From NCBI GenBank assembly GCA_028291845.1, contig JAQGNM010000089.1, positions 1 to 15,572 on the forward strand: a stretch of 15,572 nt of DNA. The letters are read 5' to 3'. The notes beneath the pieces are model-generated. The model searched no databases. It was not told where the DNA came from and saw nothing but the letters and a program-made list of their open reading frames with translations. The stretch comes from Massilia sp. (GTDB lineage: Bacteria; Pseudomonadota; Gammaproteobacteria; Burkholderiales; Burkholderiaceae_D). The position numbers were made by a program, and so were the translations under genes. Below are positions 1-7,839 of the stretch, piece after piece; positions within the stretch are counted from its first letter, which is position 1, and each line of letters begins with the position of its first letter.

Positions 1-513
1 GACCACAATTTTCTGAAAGACTGGAGAAACGGCGCGCCGCAAGCGGGCTGGGACAACAAGCCGGTCACCTGGGTCTCGATCGAGGATGCGCGCGCTTACT
101 CCGCCTGGGCAGGCAAACGATTGCCTCACGAGTGGGAGTGGCAATACGCCGCCCAGGGCAGTGACGGCCGCCTGTATCCGTGGGGCGACGCGTGGGCTGA
201 AAACTGCGCGCCGGCCACCAACCGCGGCCGCAACCTGCTGCCGCCAGCCGATGTCGACGCCCACCCGGCGGGCGCCAGCCCGTTCGGCGTAATGGATATG
301 GTCGGCAATGTCTGGCAGTGGACCGACGAGTACCAGGACGAGCACACCCGCGCCGCCTGCCTGCGCGGCGGCAGTTCCTACCTGCCGCAAACCTCGCACT
401 GGTATTTCCCCCAGGCGCACCGGCTCGATCAGCACGGCAAATACCTGTTGATGGCGCCGTGCAAGGATCGCGCGGGCACGCTCGGTTTCAGGTGCGTGGT
501 GGACGCGCAATGA
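1..513 (+). CDS. FGE/SUMF1-fold protein, C-terminal part (5' end outside window)
   Basis: The reading frame is open from base 1 and ends at the TGA at 511-513, so only the last 170 residues are visible. The sequence follows the formylglycine-generating-enzyme (FGE-sulfatase, SUMF1/EgtB/PvdO) fold: a PVTWVSIEDARAY segment, KRLPHEWEWQYAA, YPWGD, VGNVWQWT, LRGGSSY and a closing GFRCV. In true FGEs the segment after GGS carries the two copper-binding catalytic cysteines (S-Y-x-C-x-x-x-x-C). Here those places are Pro (385-387) and Trp (400-402), so oxidation of a sulfatase cysteine is unlikely. The domain may instead bind a ligand or serve another FGE-fold activity. The stop overlaps the start of the GH127 gene (ATGA), so the two are probably co-translated and act on related carbohydrate material. 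Family call is firm; function is unknown. Confidence 0.85.
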   Translation, partial: DHNFLKDWRNGAPQAGWDNKPVTWVSIEDARAYSAWAGKRLPHEWEWQYAAQGSDGRLYPWGDAWAENCAPATNRGRNLLPPADVDAHPAGASPFGVMDMVGNVWQWTDEYQDEHTRAACLRGGSSYLPQTSHWYFPQAHRLDQHGKYLLMAPCKDRAGTLGFRCVVDAQ

Positions 514-2324
514 CGGCAGTGTTTCCCGCGCCACAAGCGGTCAAGTTGCAAGGCGTGCTCGGCGACGCCCTGGCCGCCAACCTGGCCGGCCGCCTGTCGC
601 ATTTCATTGTCGATGGCAACAGCGAGCCGATCGCCCTGTTCGGGCAATCGCATAAATGCTGCAACGAAGAGGGTGACTGGTACGGCGAGCACGCCGGCAA
701 GTGGCTGTACGCCGCCGCCCGCGCCGCCAACCGCAGCGGCGACGCGGTTTTGCGCGCGCACTTGCTGGAAGTGGCCGATTTCCTGGTCGGTCAACAGGAT
801 GCCGACGGCTACCTCGGCACCTACGCGCCGTCGCGCCGTTTCATGCACCAACGGGGCAGGGGGCCGCGCACCTGGGATGGCGCGCCGCGTCAACGCACCT
901 GGGATATCTGGACCCACAGCTATTTGATCCTCGGCATGCTCGAGGTGAACCGCTATTTTCCGGATCCGCGCTATTTGCAGTGCGCCACGCGCATCGGACA
1001 ATTGTGCCTCGACGCGCTGACGGTCGGCGGCATCGACATCACCGATCTGGGCAACCACCACGGCATGTCGGCCACGGTGCTGCTCGACCCCGCCGTCGAG
1101 CTGTTTTTTGCCACCGGCGCGCAGCGCTTTTTGACACTTGCGCAAACCGTGCTGGCCCAGGCCGATGCGCGCCCGGAACTGAATCTGCTGGGCCAATCGC
1201 TGGCCGGCGTCGACGCCGCCGAGATCGCCACCGGCAAGGCTTACCAGCTGTGCTGGAACATGGTGGGCCTGGCCAAGCTGCACCGCGCCACCGGCAATCC
1301 CGATTATTTACAGGCGGTGATCAATGTCTGGACCAGCATCCGTGATTACCACCTGAGCCTGGGCGGCGGCCCGTGGGGCGGCATCGCCCACCGCTCGCGC
1401 GAAGTGTTCAACGCAAAAGGCGCTTTCGATCCCTACGGCTACATCGAGACCTGCTCGACCTTTTCGTGGATCCAGCTCAACCGCGAACTGCTGGCGATCA
1501 CCGGAGAGGCGGTCTATGCCGAAGAAATCGAGCGCGCCGCCTACAACGATTTACTGGCCGCGCAGGCGCCCAACGGCGAAGACTGGTGCTACTACATTTA
1601 TCCGAACGGCAAGCGCGTCTACACCACCTACTGGCGCTGTTGTAAATCGAGCGGAGCGATGGCGCTGGAAGAGCTGGCGCCGGCTGCCTACAGCGTCGAC
1701 CAAGGCCGCATCGCGGTGAATTTGTACGGCCCCGGCACTGCCGAGCTGGACGGCATGCGCATCACCCAGCTGACCAATTACCCGTTCGACGGCGACATCC
1801 GCCTGGTGCTGGCGCTGTCGACGCCCACCACCCGCACCCTGTCCTTGCGCATCCCCGCCTGGGCCGAAGGCGCGCGCGTCTCCATCAACGGCGTCTGCCA
1901 GCAGGCCCCGGCCGCCGGCGCCTATCTCGACATCGAGCGCGAATGGCGCGATGCCGACATGATCAGCCTGCTGCTGCCGATGGCGCCGCGGCTGCACCGC
2001 CAGGTCAGCCAGAACACCCAGGAATCGCTGGCGCCGGACGGCAGCCCGGTCGCCCAGCAAGTGATGCGCTACGACTACGTGGCGGTGACGCGCGGACCGC
2101 TGGTGTATGCCACCGGCCTGATCGATGGTTTTAAACGCGAAGAAACTTTGAAATTGCCTGCCGGCGACGCGCTGGAAATGGCGCCGGCGCCCGAGGGTGG
2201 CCTGGGGCCGGCGATCCGCATGAAATTGGGGTATCGGCCGGATTTGCTGTTTCAGCCGTATTTCGAGGCGGGCGGACGGGTCGATGGGAGTTGGCGGTTG
2301 ACGTGGATGCAAGTGGCTGAGTGA
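510..2324 (+). CDS. GH127-family beta-L-arabinofuranosidase (DUF1680)
   Basis: A 604-residue protein of the DUF1680/GH127 family, whose characterised members (for example HypBA1) release beta-L-arabinofuranose with a zinc-coordinated cysteine nucleophile. The active-site pattern is visible: E298 (S-R-E-V-F) in the place of the acid/base, then E313-T-C315 in YIETCSTFSW, and the C377-C378 pair in YWRCCKSSGA. In HypBA1 these are the Glu and three Cys zinc ligands, one Cys being the nucleophile. An (alpha/alpha)6 catalytic region fills roughly residues 30-430, followed by beta-rich domains. The ATG at 510 is chosen because it overlaps the upstream stop (ATGA) and starts the homologous part; the frame is open upstream from 318. 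No signal peptide is seen, suggesting a cytoplasmic enzyme acting on imported oligosaccharides. GH127 contains other specificities, so the substrate is an inference. Confidence 0.85.
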   Translation: MTAVFPAPQAVKLQGVLGDALAANLAGRLSHFIVDGNSEPIALFGQSHKCCNEEGDWYGEHAGKWLYAAARAANRSGDAVLRAHLLEVADFLVGQQDADGYLGTYAPSRRFMHQRGRGPRTWDGAPRQRTWDIWTHSYLILGMLEVNRYFPDPRYLQCATRIGQLCLDALTVGGIDITDLGNHHGMSATVLLDPAVELFFATGAQRFLTLAQTVLAQADARPELNLLGQSLAGVDAAEIATGKAYQLCWNMVGLAKLHRATGNPDYLQAVINVWTSIRDYHLSLGGGPWGGIAHRSREVFNAKGAFDPYGYIETCSTFSWIQLNRELLAITGEAVYAEEIERAAYNDLLAAQAPNGEDWCYYIYPNGKRVYTTYWRCCKSSGAMALEELAPAAYSVDQGRIAVNLYGPGTAELDGMRITQLTNYPFDGDIRLVLALSTPTTRTLSLRIPAWAEGARVSINGVCQQAPAAGAYLDIEREWRDADMISLLLPMAPRLHRQVSQNTQESLAPDGSPVAQQVMRYDYVAVTRGPLVYATGLIDGFKREETLKLPAGDALEMAPAPEGGLGPAIRMKLGYRPDLLFQPYFEAGGRVDGSWRLTWMQVAE

Positions 2325-2349
2325 GGCGCATGCGTATATGATGTGCGGT

Positions 2350-2372
2350 CATGAATGATTTAATTATTCATG
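2350..2372. promoter_or_regulatory. 23-bp near-perfect palindrome, candidate operator upstream of the LysR gene
   Basis: CATGAAT (2350-2356) is the exact reverse complement of ATTCATG (2366-2372). The inner bases also match (ATT/AAT around a central T), so only one base pair and the centre break the symmetry. It lies in the AT-rich gap 2325-2420 between the GH127 stop and the LysR start, 48 bases before the chosen ATG. Dyads in this position commonly serve LysR autoregulation; this is inference. The spacing is not the textbook T-N11-A box. Confidence 0.4.
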
Positions 2373-2420
2373 GCCCCGGGTCATCAAGGCGGGGCCCCTG
2401 TCACCGTCACGAAGACGCAT

Positions 2421-3314
2421 ATGGCCCGCGACAACATCAATGACATCCTGATTTTTTTTGAGGTCGCGCGAGAGCGAAGTTTTACCCGGGCGGCAGCCAA
2501 GCTGGGCATGACGCAGTCGGCGTTGAGCCACATCATCCGCGCGCTCGAAGCGCGGCTCGGTGTGCGCCTGCTCAACCGCACCACCCGCAGCGTGTCGCCG
2601 ACCGAGGCGGGCGAGCGCCTGCTGCAGAACGTGGCGCCGCGGCTGGAAGAAATCGATGCTGAAATTGCCGCCGTCAGCGACCTCGGCGACAAGCCGATCG
2701 GCACCATCCGCATCACCGCGATCGACCACGTGATCGACACCGTGCTGTGGCCGCGCCTTTCTCCGGTGCTGCCGCAATACCCCGATTTGCACGTGGAATT
2801 GCACGCCGACTACCGCCTCACCGACATTGCCGCCGAGGGTTACGACATCGGCGTGCGTTACGGCGACCAGGTGGAAAACGACATGATCGCCGTGCGCCTG
2901 ACGCCGGACCTGCGCACCGTGATTGTCGGCGCACCCTCGTACTTTGCCTGGCACCAGCAGCCGTCAACGCTGGCCGAATTGATGAAGCATAATTGCATTA
3001 CCCTGCGCCTGGCCACCCGTGGCGGGCTGTATGCGTGGGAGCTTGAGCACGAAGGCCGCAAGGTGGAAGCGCGGGTGCGCGGCCAGACGGTGTTTTCCAA
3101 CGTCAGCCAGATGGTCAACGCGGCCCTCAGCGGCAACGGCCTGGCGTTTCTGACCGAGGACGTGGTCGGCGAACACCTGGCCGCCGGGCGCCTGGTCAGC
3201 GTGATGCCCGAATGGGCGTCGATCTTTCCCGGCCTGCACGCCTACTACCCGAGCCGCCGGCACGCCTCGCGCGCGCTGGGCATTATCATCGATGCGATCA
3301 AATACAAAACCTGA
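2421..3314 (+). CDS. LysR-family transcriptional regulator
   Basis: A 297-residue protein of normal LysR length, with the start chosen at 2421 (MARDNINDILIFFEVA), where family homology begins. An in-frame ATG at 2370 would add 17 non-family residues and falls inside the upstream palindrome. The winged helix-turn-helix is clear at about residues 8-66 (FTRAAAKLGMTQSALSHIIR, then LEARLGVRLLNRTTRSVSPTEAG). It is followed by the linker helix and a periplasmic-binding-protein-like effector domain (about 90-290: IRITAIDHVID, GYDIGVRYGD, GNGLAFLTEDVVGEHL). It sits 20 bp upstream of the NTF2-like gene on the same strand, so it may be co-transcribed with it. The inducer and targets cannot be told from sequence. 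The variant belongs to the group of LysR proteins often annotated as DsdA/GcvA-like or putative aromatic-response regulators, but that is not resolved here. Confidence 0.92.
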   Translation: MARDNINDILIFFEVARERSFTRAAAKLGMTQSALSHIIRALEARLGVRLLNRTTRSVSPTEAGERLLQNVAPRLEEIDAEIAAVSDLGDKPIGTIRITAIDHVIDTVLWPRLSPVLPQYPDLHVELHADYRLTDIAAEGYDIGVRYGDQVENDMIAVRLTPDLRTVIVGAPSYFAWHQQPSTLAELMKHNCITLRLATRGGLYAWELEHEGRKVEARVRGQTVFSNVSQMVNAALSGNGLAFLTEDVVGEHLAAGRLVSVMPEWASIFPGLHAYYPSRRHASRALGIIIDAIKYKT

Positions 3315-3334
3315 AACCTCACTAAAGGAAATCC

Positions 3335-3706
3335 ATGCAAGACATCTCGCCCCCCGCCGTCGTCCAGGCCCAGCTCGACGCTTTCAACGCCAAGGATATC
3401 GACGCCCTGATGGCAACCTACGCCACCGACGCCGAGCAGTTCGTACTGCACGGCGAACGCCTGGCGCAAGGGCACGAGCAACTGCGGCCGCGCTACCTGG
3501 CACGCTTCGCCGAGCCTGATCTGCACGCCCGGCTGCTGACTCGCACGGTGATGGGCAATATCGTGACCGATCTCGAACTGATCACCCGCAATTTCGAGGA
3601 AGGCAAGGGGACGCTGGAAATGCTGTGTGTATATGAAATTGTCGATGGGCGTATTCAACGTGCATCGTTTGCGTCCGGCGCCAAGACGCTGGAGCTGGCG
3701 GCGTAG
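3335..3706 (+). CDS. SnoaL-like / NTF2-like small protein
   Basis: A 123-residue protein with a good Shine-Dalgarno site (AAAGGA, 3324-3329) six bases before the ATG. The N-terminal helix pattern VVQAQLDAFNAKDIDALMATYATDAEQF is typical of SnoaL/NTF2-fold proteins (cone-shaped alpha+beta barrel). The C-terminal strands TLEMLCVYEIVDGRIQRASF, with the 'vYei.dGkI.r' signature, close the barrel. Family members range from ketosteroid-isomerase-like enzymes to steric binding proteins, so no reaction is assigned. It follows the LysR gene after 20 bp on the same strand and converges with the hydrolase gene at 3788, leaving an 81-bp gap with no clear terminator. Confidence 0.8.
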   Translation: MQDISPPAVVQAQLDAFNAKDIDALMATYATDAEQFVLHGERLAQGHEQLRPRYLARFAEPDLHARLLTRTVMGNIVTDLELITRNFEEGKGTLEMLCVYEIVDGRIQRASFASGAKTLELAA

Positions 3707-3787
3707 CGGGGCCCGCTGCGGCGCCGGTATCGCGACATCGGCTGGCCTGGACGTAGTCGCCGGCCATCGCCGCCAGGCAGCCGTAAA

Positions 3788-5335
3788 TCAGTTGGCCGCG
3801 GGGCCGCGCAAACGGGCAATGCTCAGTTTTGCATCTGCCATATCCGGCCAAAACCCCAGCACCCGCTGGTACTGCTCGATAGCGCGCGCATTGTCCCGAT
3901 TTTTGTCGTACGCCATGGCCAAATAATAAGCCGCCCGCGGGCTGTCCGGATAAAGGACATTTACCAGCTGGTAAATTTCAATGGCGCTCGCGTAACGCTT
4001 TTGCTCGAGGAATGGTTCGCCCCACGATATCAGGGCACGTTCGGCCGGCTTGAAGGCGGGCGCTCTCTTTTGCATGTCGCGATAGATGGCGTCCAGGGCA
4101 GTGTGCTTGCGCTTGGCAAATTCCGTGGCCAGGGAGGTCAGGGTGGGCGGGGCACCCTCGGCGTGGTGGACGTCGATGGCCAGCAGATGATTCGGTACAC
4201 CGTTCGCTTTCGGCGTTGCGCTCATGAATGCCAGGCCCTTTGCATCCTTCTTCAAATACGCATCGAGAAACGCCAGTACGTAGCGCTCCATCCAGCCATA
4301 GGCCAGTGTTGCCTCGTTCCGCGTGTATTCGCCAAAGCGATGTTCTGGCCCGAGGCGCAGCGATTCTGACTGGAACGCTGCGTGCTCCATTGTGTACATG
4401 GTGACGTTGTACACATCCGCATATTTCATTTCATTGAGCAGACTGTAGGTGGGAATCTGCTTGTACCTGTTCATGGTCTCCGCGTTTAACGGCTTGCCGC
4501 CGAGGTAAAGCACCGGCACCGCCAGCCGTTCGGGCGTGGCGTAGTTCGCAGCCTGCACGATGGCGGGGAAAGAGCGTACCGAGCCATCAAGCGCGACCAG
4601 CGCACCGATGCGGTCGTCGCGGGCAGCTGCCAGCACATTGGCCAGGCCGCCAAAGCTGTAGCCGGCCACCGCGATCCGGCTGGTGTCGGCCTGCGGCAAG
4701 CTGGCGGCATAGCCGGCCAGAAACGAGATGTCGGCCGCCTGCGCTTCCGCCCCTTCCAGGTCGAGATTGATGCTGCGCGTGTTGACGCCCATGCTGGGAC
4801 TGGCCAGCACGATGTATCCGTGACTGGCGAGGTATTCGCACAAGTCGGCATTTTCGTATGCAGAAGAACTCGACCCCGGCGCATAAATAACCACGGGAAA
4901 TTTGCCCGGCGCCGCGGCTGCATCGCGCACCGCCAGCATGGCCTGGGCCGTCTCGGCGTGGAGATGGTCTGCCTTCAGGCCCGGATAGTTTTCTTCGAGC
5001 GCGCGCGCAAGGACACGGTCGATATCGGCAGTGCGGCGCGCAAAATCAGTCTCCGTGGCAAGCGTGCGCAGGTAGTCGCCGTAACGCAAAGGCTTGCCGG
5101 CCGCCTGGCTGCGCGGATACCAGATCAGCGTCTGCACGGGCCGCGCCCGTTCGCCAGCGGCGTCCACGCCACTGATCAAATCGGTTTTCTGCCGAAACAC
5201 ACGGGCCGTGTCGAATTGCTGCACCACCCGAAATCCGACGCCATGGGTGCCAGGCGGATTGGGCGGCTGAAAGTTTGAAGCGGCAGCGGCGACCGTGGTT
5301 GCGCTCAATAACACTGATAGCAAAATCTTGATCAT
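3788..5335 (-). CDS. Exported alpha/beta hydrolase with C-terminal TPR region
   Basis: A 515-residue protein. The start at 5335 is chosen because it gives a clean signal peptide (MIKILLSVLLSATTVAAAAS) and has AGGA seven bases upstream; an in-frame ATG at 5401 would add 22 non-family residues. Residues 30-360 look like the dienelactone-hydrolase/PAF-acetylhydrolase group of alpha/beta hydrolases. They contain the oxyanion-region strand VVIYAPGSSSSAYENADL, the nucleophile elbow G-Y-S227-F-G, a VALDGS strand with D250, and H318 in MEHAAF as the likely catalytic His. Residues about 430-510 form two or so tetratricopeptide-like helix pairs (YASAIEIYQLVNVLYPDSPRA, then ARAIEQYQRVLGFWPD), an uncommon tail for such esterases. 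Likely periplasmic. It is downstream of the DUF4019 gene on the same strand, but the 295-bp gap argues for a separate promoter. Confidence 0.82.
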   Translation of the reverse strand: MIKILLSVLLSATTVAAAASNFQPPNPPGTHGVGFRVVQQFDTARVFRQKTDLISGVDAAGERARPVQTLIWYPRSQAAGKPLRYGDYLRTLATETDFARRTADIDRVLARALEENYPGLKADHLHAETAQAMLAVRDAAAAPGKFPVVIYAPGSSSSAYENADLCEYLASHGYIVLASPSMGVNTRSINLDLEGAEAQAADISFLAGYAASLPQADTSRIAVAGYSFGGLANVLAAARDDRIGALVALDGSVRSFPAIVQAANYATPERLAVPVLYLGGKPLNAETMNRYKQIPTYSLLNEMKYADVYNVTMYTMEHAAFQSESLRLGPEHRFGEYTRNEATLAYGWMERYVLAFLDAYLKKDAKGLAFMSATPKANGVPNHLLAIDVHHAEGAPPTLTSLATEFAKRKHTALDAIYRDMQKRAPAFKPAERALISWGEPFLEQKRYASAIEIYQLVNVLYPDSPRAAYYLAMAYDKNRDNARAIEQYQRVLGFWPDMADAKLSIARLRGPAAN

Positions 5336-5630
5336 GCATGTTCCTGTCGATAGTGGGTGCGCAATGCCAAGGTGGCACAACGCCGATGCACGCACCGGCA
5401 TATTGCTAGCGACGGAAACGATATGCGCTGTGTATATCGCGGCGCCACAGGTTTATACGAACTGTTGTAAAAAGGGGATAAGCAGCAGCCGCTGCTGACC
5501 GTATGAAACAAATTCTGGCAATCTGTCTTTTGAACATCGAAAGCGAAGTCATCAAAACTTCGGCGCTTCCCGCAGCCAGCCCCGTGGCAAACGTTTACTG
5601 AAATTACAACGCAAACGCCGGGTTCTTCGC
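5336..5630. other. Intergenic region between two minus-strand genes
   Basis: No gene is seen in these 295 bases. The AT-rich part nearest the hydrolase start should carry its promoter, but no convincing -35/-10 pair was found. Two small dyads are visible: CGATAT (5419-5424) with ATATCG (5434-5439) around nine bases, operator-like in form; and CAGCAG/CTGCTG (5483-5488/5492-5497). On the minus strand the second is followed after nine bases by a run of T (5469-5473 on the plus strand as A), a weak terminator-like arrangement downstream of the DUF4019 gene. Confidence 0.4.
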
Positions 5631-6479
5631 TCAAGCCTTGCACTTGAACTGCGCTCTAATCCGCTCGCGGTCCTCCGGCGTCAGCTTTTTATCGCTTGCC
5701 TTGTCGATAAAATTTTCTTCTTCGCGTACCAGAAGAAAGGTGCCGTCGGCTTGCTCGATCCAGACCAGGTAACCGCAGACAGTGTCGGCATTGGTGGACT
5801 GGCCTGCGAAATCGACGGCGGCATACGTGCCGGGTTCGGCGCCGGGCGGATTTTTATACCATGTCACTTTCTTGATATCGCGGCGCAGCAGATTGCCCCG
5901 TCTCGTCTGGCTTTCCACTGCCATGCTGCGCCAACTTTCGTATGACCGAATTTGCCGCATAGCAGGCGTCAGCATTTTATAGGCGGCTTCGTATTGGTGG
6001 CTGTCCCTGGCCGCGAAGTAGGCCTGGCTATGCCGCTCGACGCTTTGCAACTCGGCTGCGCTTGGCTTCCAAGCCGTCTCGGTGGCGGCCGCAGCGGTGG
6101 CGGCGCCCCTGACTGCCATCGCCTCGCTCATGCGCGCATTCAATGCTTTGAATTCTTCCATGAGATTGTCGCACGATACTTTATCTGCCTGGCATAGGGC
6201 GGTCATATCCATCCCCACCATCCCGCCGTTTTCGACGATGGTGCGCTTGACCACCGCTGGATGGGCCGGATGGCCAAGCGGGGAGAACGACCAGATGGTG
6301 TGGGCAGGGGCGTCGTCGACAATCGTCCAGCCGCCCTGGATTGAAATAGTGACGTCTTTTTTCGCCTTCAAGGCCTCGAGCGCCGCGGCGACCGTCGGGT
6401 AACCGACGCTGCCCGCGGATTGGGCGGCGCTGACGCCGTGAATGCTCGTCACGAGCAGTAATAACAACAGCTTGTGCAT
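5631..6479 (-). CDS. Exported DUF4019-domain protein
   Basis: A 282-residue protein whose start at 6479 gives a signal peptide (MHKLLLLLLVTSIHGVSAAQ). An upstream in-frame ATG at 6515 would bury it behind 12 residues, and an AGGCGAG site lies just before the chosen start. Residues 20-110 form an unassigned N-terminal domain with two Cys (C96, C103) in MTALCQADKVSCDNL. Residues about 145-262 match the DUF4019 pattern: helix YFAARDSHQYEAAYKMLTP, then RRGNLLRRDIKKVTWYKNPPG and strands ending in the phrase FLLVREEENFI. DUF4019 proteins are secreted or periplasmic, with no established activity. The promoter region of this gene faces that of the alcohol dehydrogenase (gap 6480-6780). Confidence 0.78.
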   Translation of the reverse strand: MHKLLLLLLVTSIHGVSAAQSAGSVGYPTVAAALEALKAKKDVTISIQGGWTIVDDAPAHTIWSFSPLGHPAHPAVVKRTIVENGGMVGMDMTALCQADKVSCDNLMEEFKALNARMSEAMAVRGAATAAAATETAWKPSAAELQSVERHSQAYFAARDSHQYEAAYKMLTPAMRQIRSYESWRSMAVESQTRRGNLLRRDIKKVTWYKNPPGAEPGTYAAVDFAGQSTNADTVCGYLVWIEQADGTFLLVREEENFIDKASDKKLTPEDRERIRAQFKCKA

Positions 6480-6641
6480 GATGTGCTCGCCTGGTGTGAT
6501 TGAAGAGTGGTGCACGGCGCTGGTGTGTCGTTATTACTCTGCCATGTCACTCGCAGATCGTGGCATAGAAGCATTGTTATTGCAATGTCACGTGGACAGA
6601 AGTATCTCGATGCGGACCGGCAATGAATAACGCGACCCGTT

Positions 6642-6670
6642 TTGCATTTTTATGATCATGCGGAAATAAT
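6642..6670 (+). promoter_or_regulatory. Promoter of the alcohol dehydrogenase-cupin operon
   Basis: TTGCAT (6642-6647) and AATAAT (6665-6670) are separated by exactly 17 bases, a good sigma-70 match. Transcription would start near 6677, leaving a leader of about 100 bases before the ATG at 6781. Nothing else was recognised in the rest of the divergent gap 6480-6780 apart from the operator described separately and a short ATGAC/GTCAT dyad at 6685-6699. Confidence 0.5.
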
Positions 6671-6683
6671 ACCGACCGGTATT
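6668..6683. promoter_or_regulatory. TetR-type palindromic operator overlapping the -10 and start site
   Basis: AATACCG (6668-6674) and CGGTATT (6677-6683) form a perfect 7-bp inverted repeat around AC, giving AATACCGACCGGTATT. The ACCGACCGGT core is the form of many TetR-family operators. It covers the end of the -10 box and the expected start site, the classic position for repression. No TetR gene is in the window, so the repressor would be encoded elsewhere. Confidence 0.55.
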
Positions 6684-6780
6684 CATGACAGAAAGTCATA
6701 AGGCTATCGCAATCAGCGCTGTTCCAGCGCCACTGTTTTGGCCTACGATGAATGTTCTTTAGTTTCGCAAGGAGCATTTC

Positions 6781-7839
6781 ATGACCGTTATCGCTTATGG
6801 CGCCCAAGCCGCCGACCGGGCCCTCGAGCCCATGCACATCAACCGGCGCGCACCCGGGGCGCACGACGTCGCCATCGATATCGCCTATTGCGGCGTATGC
6901 CATTCCGACCTGCACCAGGTGCGCAGCGAATGGGCCGGGACCTTGTATCCCTGCGTGCCGGGCCATGAAATTGTCGGCACGGTGGCCGCGGTCGGCGCTC
7001 ACGTGCAGGGTTTTCAGGTTGGCGACCTGGTCGGGGTCGGCTGCATGGTCGACAGTTGCCGGCACTGCGCCGACTGCGAGGCGGGGCTGGAAAATTATTG
7101 CGACGGCATGGTCGGCACCTACAACGGGCCGACCGCCGACGCCCCCGGCCACACCCTCGGCGGCTATTCCCAGAGCATCGTCGTCGACCAACACTTTGTG
7201 CTGCGCATCCGTCATCCGCAAGAGCAACTGGCGGCGGTGGCGCCGCTGCTGTGCGCCGGCATCACCACCTGGTCGCCGTTGCGCCACTGGCAGGCCGGCC
7301 CGGGCAAGACGGTCGGCATCGTCGGCATCGGCGGACTGGGCCACATGGGCATCAAGCTGGCGCGGGCGATGGGGGCGCACGTGGTGGCGTTCACCACTTC
7401 CGAGTCGAAGCGCGCCGATGCCGAGGCGCTGGGCGCCAACGAAGTGGTCGTGTCGCGCGATGCGGCGGCGATGGCGGCTTGGGCCAGCCGTCTTGACCTG
7501 ATCATCAACACGGTGGCGGCGCCGCACGACCTCGATGCGTTTCTCACCTTGCTCAAGCGCGACGGCACCATGGTGCTGGTGGGCGCGCCGCCGTCGCCCC
7601 ATCCGTCGCCGCAGGTGTTCAACCTGATCATCAGGCGCCGCGCACTGGCCGGCTCGATGATCGGCGGTATCCCGGAAACCCAGGAAATGCTCGATTTTTG
7701 CGCGGCGCACGGGATCACTGCCGACATCGAGATGATCCGCGCGGACCAGATCAACGGCGCCTTCGAGCGCATGCTCAAGGGCGATGTCAAGTATCGCTTC
7801 GTGATCGACAGCGCGACCCTGGCGCAGGCGGCAGCATGA
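6781..7839 (+). CDS. Zinc-dependent alcohol/aldehyde dehydrogenase, YahK/CAD type
   Basis: A 352-residue medium-chain dehydrogenase with a strong Shine-Dalgarno site (AAGGAG, 6769-6774). Catalytic zinc ligands are visible as C37 (AYCGVCHSDLH), H62-E63 (VPGHEIVG) and C158 (PLLCAGITTW). Structural zinc ligands are C93, C96, C99 and C107 (SCRHCADCEAGLENYC). The Rossmann turn is G182-I-G-G-L-G187, and the following strand end TTSESKRADAEALGA resembles that of NADP-dependent YahK/cinnamyl-alcohol dehydrogenases, which reduce a broad range of aldehydes. The expected role is cytosolic aldehyde reduction/detoxification. The stop overlaps the start of the cupin gene (ATGA), and the promoter carries a TetR-type operator, so the pair is probably an inducible unit. 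Confidence 0.93.
   Translation: MTVIAYGAQAADRALEPMHINRRAPGAHDVAIDIAYCGVCHSDLHQVRSEWAGTLYPCVPGHEIVGTVAAVGAHVQGFQVGDLVGVGCMVDSCRHCADCEAGLENYCDGMVGTYNGPTADAPGHTLGGYSQSIVVDQHFVLRIRHPQEQLAAVAPLLCAGITTWSPLRHWQAGPGKTVGIVGIGGLGHMGIKLARAMGAHVVAFTTSESKRADAEALGANEVVVSRDAAAMAAWASRLDLIINTVAAPHDLDAFLTLLKRDGTMVLVGAPPSPHPSPQVFNLIIRRRALAGSMIGGIPETQEMLDFCAAHGITADIEMIRADQINGAFERMLKGDVKYRFVIDSATLAQAAA

Noticed and set aside
429..1283. Long minus-strand open frame opposite the GH127 gene (also 1551-2312)
   Set aside because: No recognisable domain and wholly antisense to a gene with its active site intact.
3700..3787. GC-rich dyad near the end of the NTF2-like gene as a terminator
   Set aside because: The short AGCGGG/CCCGCT symmetry has no T-run on either strand.
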